Position numbers and translations under genes: made by a program. Shown piece after piece: positions 45,736-54,669 of a DNA stretch of 64,000 nt. The DNA comes from Methylohalobius crimeensis 10Ki (GTDB lineage: Bacteria > Pseudomonadota > Gammaproteobacteria > Methylococcales > Methylothermaceae). The DNA lies in contig NZ_ATXB01000002.1 of NCBI RefSeq assembly GCF_000421465.1, positions 362,690 through 426,689 of the forward strand. The letters are read 5' to 3'. How positions within the stretch are numbered: the stretch's first letter is position 1; each line of letters starts with the position of its first letter. A model generated the notes under the pieces. It was given only the letters and a program-made list of their open reading frames with translations. It did no database searches and had not been told where the DNA came from.

Positions 45736-47676
45736 TTGATCGGCGATTGCCACGGCGCCGCGCTGGTCTCGCGCGAAGGCAGCGTGGACTGGTGCGCCCT
45801 CGGTCGCTTCGATGCCGATCCGGTTTTCTGCCGGATTCTGGACGCCGCAAAGGGAGGTTTTCTGGAGGTGATGCCCGCCAACGCCTTTGAGACCGAGCGA
45901 CGCTACGTGGGGCGTACCAATATCCTGCAAACCACCTTCACCACCGACACCGGGCGCATTGCCCTCACCGATTTCATGCCCCTGGGCCGAAAACCGGGGG
46001 CCGGCGTCCACGATTACGTATCGCTCAACGCTCCGTTCCGGCTGGTCCGCCTCGTCGAGGGCGTGGAGGGTACCGTTCGCCTGCGGATACGCTACCGCCC
46101 GAGCCTTGAATTCGCCCGGCGGTCGGCCCGCTTGAGCCAAACCGACGGCGGCATCGCTTGTCCGGATGGGCCGTATCTTCACACCGACCTGAACGATCAC
46201 CTCTCCGTGGCGGACGATCTCGCCGCGGGAGAAGTCCAGCTTTCCGCCGGAACTCGATATTATCTGGTGGTTTCTTCCGATCCCACGCCGACGGCGGTGT
46301 CGCGTCCGGATCTGGAGCGACTACTGGCGGTCACCCGCGCCTTCTGGGAGGAATGGTCGGATTACTGCCGCTACGACGGCCCTTATCGCGAATCGGTGGT
46401 GCGCAGCGCCCTGGTACTGAAGATGCTTACCTACGCGCCCACCGGCGCCATCGTGGCCGCGCCCACCACTTCCCTGCCCGAGCAAGTCGGCGGCGTGCGC
46501 AACTGGGATTACCGCTATTGCTGGCTGCGCGACGCCGCCTTCACCCTGCACGCCCTCGCCCGTCTGGGATACAGCGGCGAGGCACGGCGCTTCAGCGATT
46601 TTCTCAAGCGAAGCTGCCGGGCCAGCGCCCCGGCACTACGCATCGGCTACGGCATTTGCTCGGAGACCGAGATCCAGGAATACTGCCTCGACCACCTGGA
46701 AGGTTACCGCCACAGCCGTCCGGTCCGGGTGGGCAACGCGGCGTTCGGCCAGGAGCAATTGGACGTCCACGGAGAGGTCATGGACTGGGCGCTGGTCTAC
46801 CGGACCCTGGGCGGCAAAGTGGGCCCGCCGGAAAGGCGCCTGTTGCAGTCGATGGTCGATTATGTGACCGACCGCTGGAACGAGCCCGACCAGGGGATTT
46901 GGGAAATGCGCGGCCCGCCCCGCCATCACGTATACGGAAAAATCATGGCGTGGGTGGCCGTCGACCGGGCCCTCCGTCTGTTCGGGCCCGCCAAGGAATG
47001 GGTCCGGCTGCGCGACCGAATATACCGCATGGTGCTCGAGTACGGCGTCGATGGCCGATCCGGTCATCTCAAGCTGGCCTTCGCCGATGCCGGCGCCGAC
47101 GCCGCCTTGCTGATGATCCCTAAGCTGGATTTTCCCCTGCCGGACCGGATTCTGGAAGCCACCGTGGATGCAGTGGAAAATCAATTGAAACACGGAGATT
47201 ACGTCTATCGCTACCGGAACGACGACGGTCTGTCGGGCAAGGAAGGCGCTTTTTTGATGTGCAGCTTCTGGCTAGTCGACGCGCTCCTGTTTCTGGGCCG
47301 GGAGACGCAGGCACGCGCCTTGTACGAACGCCTCCTCCGCTGCGGCAACGATCTGGGGCTCTACTCCGAGGAGATCGAACCGGACACGGAGGAGCTTCTC
47401 GGCAACTTCCCGCAGGCATTCACCCACCTGGCGCTGATCGAGAGCGCCGCCCATCTGGATCTGTACGCGCGCGGCGGCGCGGCCGCCCTCCGGGGCACCC
47501 AGGCCGACCGCGCCCGGCTGGACGTGGAGGCGACCGCAGGACTTAAAGCGCTTTGGGCGGCCTTCAAGAAGACCCGCCGGGTGGGACGCCTTCGATCCTC
47601 GCGGGCCTCCATCCTGTCCGAAACCCATGCCAAGTGTGGCGACAAACCGCAAATCGAATCCGATCTCAAACCCTGA
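45736..47676 (+). CDS. GH15 family glycoside hydrolase (glucoamylase/trehalase-like)
   Basis: The 646-residue protein follows the bacterial GH15 glucoamylase/trehalase plan: GDCHGAALVSREGSVDW at the start, GVRNWDYRYCWLRDAAFT, a first catalytic glutamate region GIWEMRG, and the second in YSEEIEP near the end. It would release glucose from the non-reducing end of trehalose or malto-oligosaccharides. The family usually begins about 10 residues earlier; that upstream segment is present but its expected ATG reads ATC at 45703, with a good AGGAG before it. TTG 45736 is the only standard start in frame, without ribosome-binding site. Followed after 11 nt by the metE-like gene. Confidence 0.85.
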   Translation: MIGDCHGAALVSREGSVDWCALGRFDADPVFCRILDAAKGGFLEVMPANAFETERRYVGRTNILQTTFTTDTGRIALTDFMPLGRKPGAGVHDYVSLNAPFRLVRLVEGVEGTVRLRIRYRPSLEFARRSARLSQTDGGIACPDGPYLHTDLNDHLSVADDLAAGEVQLSAGTRYYLVVSSDPTPTAVSRPDLERLLAVTRAFWEEWSDYCRYDGPYRESVVRSALVLKMLTYAPTGAIVAAPTTSLPEQVGGVRNWDYRYCWLRDAAFTLHALARLGYSGEARRFSDFLKRSCRASAPALRIGYGICSETEIQEYCLDHLEGYRHSRPVRVGNAAFGQEQLDVHGEVMDWALVYRTLGGKVGPPERRLLQSMVDYVTDRWNEPDQGIWEMRGPPRHHVYGKIMAWVAVDRALRLFGPAKEWVRLRDRIYRMVLEYGVDGRSGHLKLAFADAGADAALLMIPKLDFPLPDRILEATVDAVENQLKHGDYVYRYRNDDGLSGKEGAFLMCSFWLVDALLFLGRETQARALYERLLRCGNDLGLYSEEIEPDTEELLGNFPQAFTHLALIESAAHLDLYARGGAAALRGTQADRARLDVEATAGLKALWAAFKKTRRVGRLRSSRASILSETHAKCGDKPQIESDLKP

Positions 47677-47687
47677 GGAGGCCCTCC

Positions 47688-48776
47688 ATGCCCACATCCA
47701 AGCCATCCCCGACGCTTCCCACCGAACCCATCGGCAGCGTGCCGCGCCCGCCGGAACTGATCGACGCCGTCAAAGCGTTTGCGGCGGGCCGCCTGGGTCA
47801 AAGGGAACTCGACGCCCTGATCGAAGTGGCGGTGCGCGACACGGTGGCGCGCTTCGAGACCACCGGATCGCCCGTAATCACCGACGGCGAACAGGGCAAA
47901 CCCAACTTCCTCGGCTATCCCTTGGAAGGACTTTCCAACATCGCCCCCGACGGCATCGCCATCGCTTTCGCCGACGGCCATCAGCGCCGCCTCCCCCGCC
48001 TCGACGAAGGGCCATTTCGCTACGCAAGGTATGCCGACGGTTACTTGAAACGCGCGCAAAAATACGCCCGCGTGCCGGTCAAGCAGGCGGTCATCTCCGC
48101 CTCGGCCCTGAGCCTCCTCTATCCCGAGGAAGGCATTGCCGATTATCCCAGGGAGCGTTTTCTGGCGGACCTGGTGGACGAAACCGCCACCGACGTCCGC
48201 CGCTGCCTGGCGCAAGGCGCCCACCGGGTTCAGATCGATTTCACCGAAGGCCGCCTGGCGGTCAAGCTGGATCCGAGCGGCGGTTTGCTGCGCTTTTTCG
48301 TCGAGCTCAACAATCGCGTCCTGGCGCGTTTCACGGCGGAAGAACGCAAGCGCATCGGCATCCACACCTGTCCCGGCGGCGACCGGGACTCCACCCACAG
48401 CGCGGACGTGGATTATGCCGGCCTGCTACCCCATCTGTTCGAGCTCAAGGCGGACAATTTCTACATTCAACTGGCCAGCGAACCCGATCGCGAAAGCGTG
48501 CTCGAGATCATCGCCGAGCACGCCAAACCCGATCAACGCCTCTTCGTCGGGGTCATCGATCCCATCGATCCCCGGGCGGAATCCCCCGAAACCGTCCGCG
48601 ACCGGGTGTTGGAAGCCGCGCGCCACCTTCCCCCGGAGCGTCTGGGCACCACCGACGACTGCGGGTTTTCCCCCTTCGGCGACGACACCTCCACCGCCAG
48701 GGATCTGGCTTTCGAAAAAATTCGCGCGCGTGTCGAAGGAACGCGATTAGCCTCTGCCGAACTGAATTTAAAATAG
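47688..48776 (+). CDS. Core MetE-like cobalamin-independent methyltransferase
   Basis: The 362-residue protein matches only the C-terminal catalytic half of MetE. Zinc-ligand candidates are His and Cys in IHTCPGGDRDSTHS, then Glu near QLASEPDRE and a late Cys in TDDCGFSPF. Such core-MetE proteins (MesA-type or YxjG-like) transfer a methyl group to homocysteine from a donor that is often not methyl-tetrahydrofolate. GAGGAGG lies before the ATG at 47688. The gene is in an operon with GH15 (11 nt upstream) and an unknown gene (11 nt downstream). Confidence 0.87.
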   Translation: MPTSKPSPTLPTEPIGSVPRPPELIDAVKAFAAGRLGQRELDALIEVAVRDTVARFETTGSPVITDGEQGKPNFLGYPLEGLSNIAPDGIAIAFADGHQRRLPRLDEGPFRYARYADGYLKRAQKYARVPVKQAVISASALSLLYPEEGIADYPRERFLADLVDETATDVRRCLAQGAHRVQIDFTEGRLAVKLDPSGGLLRFFVELNNRVLARFTAEERKRIGIHTCPGGDRDSTHSADVDYAGLLPHLFELKADNFYIQLASEPDRESVLEIIAEHAKPDQRLFVGVIDPIDPRAESPETVRDRVLEAARHLPPERLGTTDDCGFSPFGDDTSTARDLAFEKIRARVEGTRLASAELNLK

Positions 48777-48787
48777 CGAGAAACAAC

Positions 48788-49765
48788 ATGCCCATCCTGG
48801 AACCCGATCCCTGGCGACAGGCATTCTTCGATCATTTCCCCTGCCCGGACGATCTCGCCATTCCCACCAAGGACCCGGATGCCTATCGCCTGAATCCGCT
48901 TCACGCCTGGGCCTACAACAAACTCATGATCGCCGAAAAGCAACACCTGATGTGCGGTCCCCATGATATCGAGCCCGGCTTTTATCCCGTCTTCAGCAAG
49001 CCCATCTACAACCTGAGATCCATGGGTTCGGGCAGCGGAGTGATCGCCGATCGATATGATTTTTCAAAGAGATACAATCCCGGCTTCATGTGGGTGGAAA
49101 TTCTGAAAGGCGAACATCTGAGTACCGATGTGGCGGTGGTGAACGGGAAAGCCTTGTGGTACGCCCATGCGATCGGTTATCCCGAACGGGAGGGCACCTT
49201 CGACTATTGGGAGATTCTACCCGGGAACCGGGAAAGGGTAGAAGCATATTTGCAGACCTTCATCTCGGAGAATTTCATCCATTACCGCGGCATGCTGAAT
49301 TTCGAGACCATCGGCGGGCGCATCATCGAGATGCATCTTCGATTCGCCGATCAATGGCCGGATCTTTACGGAGAGCCATTCGTCCCCAACCTGATCGAGC
49401 TGTATCGCGCCGGAATCTGGCGCATGGGACCGTTAAATCGCACCGGCTTCAGCGTGGTGCTGTTCGGAGAACACCGCAACTATCGAAAACCGTCGCAGGC
49501 GTTTTTAAGTCAATTGATCGATCACGACCGGGTGACCAGCATCCAGCTGCCTTTTTATGAAGAGGTGCCTTATCAACAGCATTCCATGCCGCCCGGCGGG
49601 TTCAGGCTCGCCATCGTCAATGGTTTTTCCCTGGAACAATGCAAGGAAGCCAGAGAAGCGATTCATCAAGAATTCATGCGCCTGAACGACTGGAATCCAA
49701 AGCTTCCTTCCGGCTATCCCGGTGACGAGAGAATACTCCATGCCTCGCCGTCCGGACCGGCATAG
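48788..49765 (+). CDS. Conserved hypothetical protein, possible ATP-grasp-like fold
   Basis: A soluble 325-residue protein without recognised name. Segments PVFSKPIYNLRSMGSGSGV, FMWVEILKGEHLSTDVAVV and FETIGGRIIEMHLRFADQ are arranged like the K, E-x-x-x-G-x-H and N/E-metal motifs of ATP-grasp ligases, so such a fold is possible but unproven. It is the third gene of the GH15-metE-unknown-patatin series and overlaps the patatin start by 26 nt. Confidence 0.6.
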   Translation: MPILEPDPWRQAFFDHFPCPDDLAIPTKDPDAYRLNPLHAWAYNKLMIAEKQHLMCGPHDIEPGFYPVFSKPIYNLRSMGSGSGVIADRYDFSKRYNPGFMWVEILKGEHLSTDVAVVNGKALWYAHAIGYPEREGTFDYWEILPGNRERVEAYLQTFISENFIHYRGMLNFETIGGRIIEMHLRFADQWPDLYGEPFVPNLIELYRAGIWRMGPLNRTGFSVVLFGEHRNYRKPSQAFLSQLIDHDRVTSIQLPFYEEVPYQQHSMPPGGFRLAIVNGFSLEQCKEAREAIHQEFMRLNDWNPKLPSGYPGDERILHASPSGPA

Positions 49766-50294
49766 ACCGGTTACAGCGCTGGTATTCGCCGGCGGCGGCA
49801 GCCTCGGCGCCGTTCAAGTCGGCATGCTCAAGGCTCTCGTGACCGAGGGGGTGGAAGCGGACCTGGCCAGCGCGGCCATTCCGGGCGTCCTGCCGCCCGT
49901 CCGCATCCGCGGTCATTGTCTCATCGATGGCGGAGTAGCCAACCACACCCCCTTATCCACCGCCGTTGATCTGGGAGCGAAACGGGTTATCGTACTGCCG
50001 ACCGGTGCCCCTTGCACCCTGGAACGCTTGCCTCTAGGCATTCTCGAAATCGTCTTGCATTCCCTCAATCTGTTCACGGTGCAGCAATTGCTGAAAGACG
50101 CCGCCTATTATCGGGACAAATTGGAAATCATCATCCTTCCGCCGCTCTGCCCCCTCTCATCGAGTGCTTACGATTTTTCCGTCGCCGGCGAACTGATCGA
50201 CCGAGCCGCGAATCAGACCTACGCTTGGCTGAAACAGCACGGTCTCAGTCCGGCCGGCATTCCGCCGGAACTTGCGCCCCATACCCATCGCTGA
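49740..50294 (+). CDS. Patatin-like phospholipase with internal deletion (likely inactive)
   Basis: Start ATG 49740. The 184-residue product has the patatin oxyanion-hole motif GGGSLG (about 18-23) and the Asp motif DGG (about 65-67), but the 130-150 residues that normally lie between them, with the GxSxG nucleophile, are absent. The text jumps from VEADL to ASAAIPGVLPP, joining the end of the first helix to the segment just before the catalytic Asp. The frame is kept, so an inactive remnant may still be made. It is the last gene of the preceding operon. Confidence 0.8.
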   Translation: MPRRPDRHRPVTALVFAGGGSLGAVQVGMLKALVTEGVEADLASAAIPGVLPPVRIRGHCLIDGGVANHTPLSTAVDLGAKRVIVLPTGAPCTLERLPLGILEIVLHSLNLFTVQQLLKDAAYYRDKLEIIILPPLCPLSSSAYDFSVAGELIDRAANQTYAWLKQHGLSPAGIPPELAPHTHR

Positions 50295-50327
50295 AGCGAA
50301 CCTTTATCTCATCCAGAAGCAAAAAAG

Positions 50328-50341
50328 GCGCATACATGCGC
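50328..50341. terminator. Hairpin after the patatin gene, possibly a weak terminator
   Basis: GCGCAT-ac-ATGCGC forms a 6-bp stem with a 2-nt loop, 33 nt after the stop, preceded by six A and followed by cttctt. The hairpin is short; on the minus strand it is followed by a T run, so direction is unclear. Confidence 0.3.
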
Positions 50342-50550
50342 GCTTCTTAAATCTGTCACATTATATTCTAGAGCGGTCTCAGCGACTCTTGAACCGTTCC
50401 GCAACCAATCAACCTCAATTTCGCCTGAACGATGTAAGGGATCGCCCCGCTCAACTACGAATAAACGGAACAAGTTAAACTATTCTGGTAGAGAGCCAAT
50501 ACCCGACTTTCCTTTCACTGACAACTTCCAAATCCAATCGGGCTGAAATC

Positions 50551-51687
50551 ATGTCGAATTCATCGACCGCCGCAAAGCCGCTTCCGGACAATCCCGGGAT
50601 CAAATGCGAGGATCGAAAGGTGATGCTTTCCGGCGCCTGGAATCTGCGCGGTTTGGCGACGGAACTGCCGAGATTGCGTTCGCGACTCAAACGCTACGTT
50701 CGCCAAACCGGATTAGAGTGGGACTTGAACGGGGTGGATATCCTGGACAGCGCCGGCGCCTACGTGCTCTGGCAAGTTTGGGGCGAGCGATTCCCCGAGC
50801 ATCTTCAAATACGCGCCGAGCTCGTCGCGGTATTCGACCGCTGGCGGAAACGGCAAATCCCCTCCGTCCAGGACGCCCCGCGCCGATCCCGGATGCTGCT
50901 GAGGCCTCTCAAACGCAATCTTTCCGCCTTTACGGGACAAATGATCGAACTGCTGATTCTGCTGGGGCAATTGATAATCGACCTGGGTAACGTCATCCCC
51001 CATCCCCGCGATTTTCCCTGGCGGGAAACTTCCGCCACCCTTCACGACGCCGGCGTCCGAGCGTTGGGGATCACGGCGCTGGTGGGCTTTCTCATCGGCA
51101 TCGTCCTCAGCTACCTGTCGGCGCTGCAATTGAAAAACTACGGCGCCCAGGCGTTCGCCGTCAATATTATGGGGCTCGGCATCATCCGCGAACTGGGACC
51201 GACGCTGGCGGCGGTACTGGTGGCGGGGCGCTCCGGCTCGGCGATGACCGCGCAATTGGGAGTGATGCGCGTGACCCAGGAATTGGACGCCCTCGCGGCG
51301 TTGGGTATCTCCGCCTCGCAGCGCCTGATCCTACCCAATGTGGTCGCCTTGATGATCGGGATGCCGCTTCTGGTGGTCTGGACCGATGCCATGGCGCTGG
51401 TGGGCGGGGCGGTCGCCGCCAAATGGGAGCTGGATTTCGGCTACTATCAATTCTTTACCCGCTTGCCCGACGTGGTGCCGGTTTCCAATTTGATCATCGG
51501 GCTGGGCAAGGGCGCGGTCTTCGGCTTGTGCATCGGACTGATCGCAAGCCACTTCGGATTGCATACCCAACCCAACACCCAAAGCTTGGGCCGAGAAACC
51601 ACCCACTCGGTGGTCACCTCAATCACTCTGGTCATCCTGATCGACGCGCTGTTCGCGGTCGTCTTCGACGACGTGGGGATGCCATGA
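50551..51687 (+). CDS. MlaE/YrbE-type ABC permease with N-terminal STAS domain (operon 2)
   Basis: The 378-residue protein has an N-terminal STAS domain (about 20-105: VMLSGAWNLRGLATELPRL, WDLNGVDILDSAGAYVLWQV) and a C-terminal MlaE permease domain with MGLGIIRELGPTLAAVLVAGR and ELDALAALGIS. Same architecture as the gene at 6127 but only moderately similar, so an old paralogue rather than a recent copy. It overlaps the ATPase gene by 4 nt. The pairing of MlaE with STAS in one chain may replace free MlaB. Confidence 0.92.
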   Translation: MSNSSTAAKPLPDNPGIKCEDRKVMLSGAWNLRGLATELPRLRSRLKRYVRQTGLEWDLNGVDILDSAGAYVLWQVWGERFPEHLQIRAELVAVFDRWRKRQIPSVQDAPRRSRMLLRPLKRNLSAFTGQMIELLILLGQLIIDLGNVIPHPRDFPWRETSATLHDAGVRALGITALVGFLIGIVLSYLSALQLKNYGAQAFAVNIMGLGIIRELGPTLAAVLVAGRSGSAMTAQLGVMRVTQELDALAALGISASQRLILPNVVALMIGMPLLVVWTDAMALVGGAVAAKWELDFGYYQFFTRLPDVVPVSNLIIGLGKGAVFGLCIGLIASHFGLHTQPNTQSLGRETTHSVVTSITLVILIDALFAVVFDDVGMP

Positions 51688-52454
51688 ACGAAAGCTGCGT
51701 GGTTTGCCTGGAACGGGTATGGACGCTTTTCGGCGATACGGTGGTTCACCGGGATATCAATCTGTCGATCCGAAGAGGGGAAATCGTCGGGTTGGTGGGC
51801 GCATCGGGAAGCGGAAAAACCATCTTGATGCATGAAATGATCGGCCTCAAGACGCCCACCTGCGGACATATCTCGATTCTCGGCGAACCCTTGTGGGAGC
51901 GGGGCGTCCAACGCCGCCAGCAATTGCGCAACCGTTGCGGCGTGCTGTTTCAGGGCGGCGCCCTGTTCAGCGCGTTGAACGTTTTCGACAATATCGCTTT
52001 CCCCTTGCGGGAACTGGGTTTTTTCGACGAGGAATTGATCGAACATTTGGTCTGCATGAAATTGGCCATGACGGGGCTCGAGCCCCGCGACGCCATGCAC
52101 ATGCCGGCGGAATTGTCCGGCGGCATGGTGAAGCGCGCGGCGCTGGCGCGGGCCTTGATCATGGAACCCGAATTATTGTTTCTGGACGAACCGACCTCCG
52201 GGCTGGATCCGGCTTCGAGCGAATCCTTCGTCGATCTTCTGAGTTGCCTGCATCGAGAATTAGGGTTCACCGTCCTGATGATCACCCACGATCTGGATAC
52301 CTTGCGCGATTTGTGTACCCGCGTGGCGGTATTGGCCGATCAACGATTGATCGCCTTGGGAACGCTGGAAGAGGTGCTCGATTGCCCGCACCCCTTCGCG
52401 CGGGAGTATTTCCACGGCAAACGCGCCCGGCGCGTTTTCGAGAGGAGGGAGTAA
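51684..52454 (+). CDS. MlaF-type ABC transporter ATP-binding protein (operon 2)
   Basis: The 256-residue ATPase has Walker A GASGSGKTI, LFQGGALFSALNVFDNI as Q-loop region, signature LSGGMVKRAALARAL and Walker B LLFLDEPTSGLDP. The SGGM signature fits Mla/Mkl ATPases. The start at ATG 51684 is 4 nt inside the permease gene. It is the energiser of the second Mla-like system. Confidence 0.92.
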   Translation: MNESCVVCLERVWTLFGDTVVHRDINLSIRRGEIVGLVGASGSGKTILMHEMIGLKTPTCGHISILGEPLWERGVQRRQQLRNRCGVLFQGGALFSALNVFDNIAFPLRELGFFDEELIEHLVCMKLAMTGLEPRDAMHMPAELSGGMVKRAALARALIMEPELLFLDEPTSGLDPASSESFVDLLSCLHRELGFTVLMITHDLDTLRDLCTRVAVLADQRLIALGTLEEVLDCPHPFAREYFHGKRARRVFERRE

Positions 52455-52455
52455 G

Positions 52456-53370
52456 ATGGGACGGGAAAGCTACGCCCTGATGGCCGGAACCTTTGTGGTC
52501 GTCCTGATGACGGCCGCCTTGGCCGCGTTCTACTGGCTGGGCGGCCACACGGTGCAACGCGATCCCTACATCGTGGTCACCCAATCGGCGATTTCCGGGC
52601 TCAATCCCGAATCCACCGTCTATTATCGCGGCGTCGAGGCCGGCAAAGTGACGGCGGTCGATTTCGATCCCGAGAATATACGCGACATTTTGATCCACAT
52701 CCAAGTCGACCACACCCTGCCGATCACCCGCGGCACGTACGCCACCCTCAGAAGCCAGCCCCTGACCGGCCTGGCCGAGATCGAACTGAACGATACCGGC
52801 GACAATCCCACCCTCCTGCCAACGCGCGCCGACCGGCCCGCCCGCATTCCCATGAAACCCTCCATGCTGGACAAAATGACCGAATCCGGTCAGGATATCC
52901 TCCTTCAGATCAAGCAACTCACGACCAACCTCAACCGTTTGCTGAACGCCGAAAATCGAGCCCGGATCGAAAACACCCTGGCGGCGGTGGAAACCGCCGC
53001 CGAGCGGATGGCGTCCCTGGAGGAACGGCTCGACCAAACCCTTTCCGATCTCCCTGCCCTGACCGCCGAAGCCCGGCAAACCCTGGCCCACATCAACACC
53101 CTGGCCAAGGATTTCAAGGAAGTATCGGCGGAAGCGAAAAACCTCACCGAGGACACTCGACAGCTAATAGCATCGGGCCAAAACGCCACCCAGACGATGA
53201 CCACCGAGACGCTCCCTGAAGTGAACGCCTTGCTGCGGGATTTACGCCCCGCGATCAAACATCTGGGAAAACTGACCCGGATGCTGGAAAGAGACCCACA
53301 AATGCTTTTGCTGGGACCGCCATCTCCTCCGCCCGGCCCCGGCGAACCCGGCTATGAGAAATGGAAATGA
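52456..53370 (+). CDS. MlaD-family MCE-domain protein (operon 2)
   Basis: The 304-residue protein has one N-terminal membrane helix (about 8-28), a single MCE domain (about 37-120: GLNPESTVYYRGVEAGKV, LTGLAEIEL) and a helical C-terminal half with repeated T-L, A and E residues, as in the protein at 8012. A proline-rich end (PPSPPPGPGEPG) is unusual. GGAGGG precedes the ATG. It partners the preceding permease and ATPase. Confidence 0.9.
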   Translation: MGRESYALMAGTFVVVLMTAALAAFYWLGGHTVQRDPYIVVTQSAISGLNPESTVYYRGVEAGKVTAVDFDPENIRDILIHIQVDHTLPITRGTYATLRSQPLTGLAEIELNDTGDNPTLLPTRADRPARIPMKPSMLDKMTESGQDILLQIKQLTTNLNRLLNAENRARIENTLAAVETAAERMASLEERLDQTLSDLPALTAEARQTLAHINTLAKDFKEVSAEAKNLTEDTRQLIASGQNATQTMTTETLPEVNALLRDLRPAIKHLGKLTRMLERDPQMLLLGPPSPPPGPGEPGYEKWK

Positions 53371-54461
53371 TTCGGCATTTTTTTCGATCTACCTACCGCC
53401 TGGGAATCTGCCTGGCCCTGCTTGGAATGTCGGGGTGCGGCCTGGCGCCGGATCGGCCGCCCCCGCCGAGATTGCATGACTTCGGCCCGGTCACGGATAT
53501 TCCGACCCAAAGACCCTGGTCGAAAGTCGTCGTGGAAGCGCCGGAATGGCTGCAAGGCGACCGAATCCATTACCGTAGGCTGTATCTCGATCCCACCCGC
53601 GTCGATGCTTACACTCGCAGCCGCTGGATCGCTCCTCTGCCCGAGCTGATCGAAGAATATTGGCGCGGAACGGAAGGCGAACGCGGCTACCGGTTGCGCA
53701 TTCGCCTGCTGGCATTCGAACAGGTTTTCGAACGACCCGACCGCGCCCGGGTCGTGATGCGATTTAACGCGATAGTCGAGGCAACCGGTAACCGGACATT
53801 CGGCGAACGACGGTTTCACCTCAGCCTTCCGACCGCAACGGCGAACGCCACCGGCGCGGTGACCGCCTTCGCCGATTTGATGAAACAGGCTTCCGTTCAA
53901 CTTCGAGCCTGGCTGATGAAGATATCATCAGAACGCTCGAGCGTTCCATCGGCTCGATCCGAAATGGCCAGTGGTAGCCGTGATGGCCGTGAAAACCGTA
54001 ATGGCCATAAAAACCGCGATCTCGGTAATATGCCACGAAAAGAGAAATCAAAACTTGCCATAGGTCCATCCCAATACACCACCGAAGATGACATGCAGCA
54101 TAAACGTAGCGACGGGGGCCATCATGCCCATGGCGACGGCGAAAAGCCCTGCGCCCATCATCGGCATGAGCATGCTCATCATCACCAGCCAGCCGATGAT
54201 GCCGAGGATGATGCCTTGAACGACCGAGGGTCCCGGCAATTTGCCATGGAGAAAGGCGAAAACCAAACCATATCCCATGCCGACCATGAAATGGGCCATC
54301 CATCCGAGCGCCTTGATGCCGCCCATCATGCCAGCCAGCATAGCGATCACATCCAGTTGGGGCATCATCCCCATGGCGCTTTTCATCATCATGAGCAGAG
54401 AGAGAACCACCGTTGCTACCAGTCCGGCAATGATTCCGCGAGCGATGTTATTCATGATTGA
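53361..54461 (+). CDS. PqiC-like lipoprotein (operon 2) with read-through C-terminal extension
   Basis: The first ~190 residues are a PqiC/YmbA-like ABC transport auxiliary lipoprotein: signal peptide with lipobox MSGC (about Cys27), then a domain like that at 8986. Related proteins end near residue 190-200. Here the frame stays open for another ~175 residues to 54461, across the whole antisense strand of the membrane gene 54048-54455. That tail is His- and Gly-rich because ATG codons of the opposite Met-rich gene read as CAT in this direction. The original stop seems lost; whether the long form is made is unknown. Confidence 0.65.
   Translation: MEMIRHFFRSTYRLGICLALLGMSGCGLAPDRPPPPRLHDFGPVTDIPTQRPWSKVVVEAPEWLQGDRIHYRRLYLDPTRVDAYTRSRWIAPLPELIEEYWRGTEGERGYRLRIRLLAFEQVFERPDRARVVMRFNAIVEATGNRTFGERRFHLSLPTATANATGAVTAFADLMKQASVQLRAWLMKISSERSSVPSARSEMASGSRDGRENRNGHKNRDLGNMPRKEKSKLAIGPSQYTTEDDMQHKRSDGGHHAHGDGEKPCAHHRHEHAHHHQPADDAEDDALNDRGSRQFAMEKGENQTISHADHEMGHPSERLDAAHHASQHSDHIQLGHHPHGAFHHHEQRENHRCYQSGNDSASDVIHD
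54048..54455 (-). CDS. Small methionine-rich membrane protein
   Basis: The 135-residue protein has about four membrane helices with many methionines (MMMKSAMGMM, MAHFMVGMGYG, MMSMLMPMM) and ends in GGVLGWTYG, features of the DUF6789-type membrane proteins. A clear AAAGGAG precedes the ATG at 54455, supporting it as the real gene rather than the antisense frame. Methionine-rich helices can bind copper, and the next genes include a cupredoxin, but this is speculative. Confidence 0.72.
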   Translation of the reverse strand: MNNIARGIIAGLVATVVLSLLMMMKSAMGMMPQLDVIAMLAGMMGGIKALGWMAHFMVGMGYGLVFAFLHGKLPGPSVVQGIILGIIGWLVMMSMLMPMMGAGLFAVAMGMMAPVATFMLHVIFGGVLGWTYGKF

Positions 54462-54601
54462 GCTCCTTTAGTTCGAGAGATTCAAAATAATTCACGAATA
54501 TATGTCGCCCACATCGCTCCCACCTTACCTGGAAAAATGGATTTGAATACCTCATGCCGAGCGGGATCACCGGATTCAAGAAAAAGCGTTTTCTATGTAA
54601 G

Positions 54602-54645
54602 GATTGCTCATCCGCCTCGACCCATTGGATGAATCAATCTAATTT
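54602..54645 (+). terminator. Interrupted hairpin with T-run before the AhpD-like gene
   Basis: GATTG-ct-CATCC and GGATG-aat-CAATC can pair across a 13-nt loop and are followed by taattttta. The position after operon 2 suggests a terminator, although the interior bulge weakens it. Confidence 0.4.
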
Positions 54646-54669
54646 TTAACCCAATTGATGGAGAGTCCC

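Noticed and set aside
53930-54461. Histidine-rich C-terminal tail in the PqiC-like frame, which looks metal-binding
   Set aside because: It is antisense to a Met-rich membrane gene with its own ribosome-binding site; ATG codons read as CAT on the other strand, which explains the histidines.
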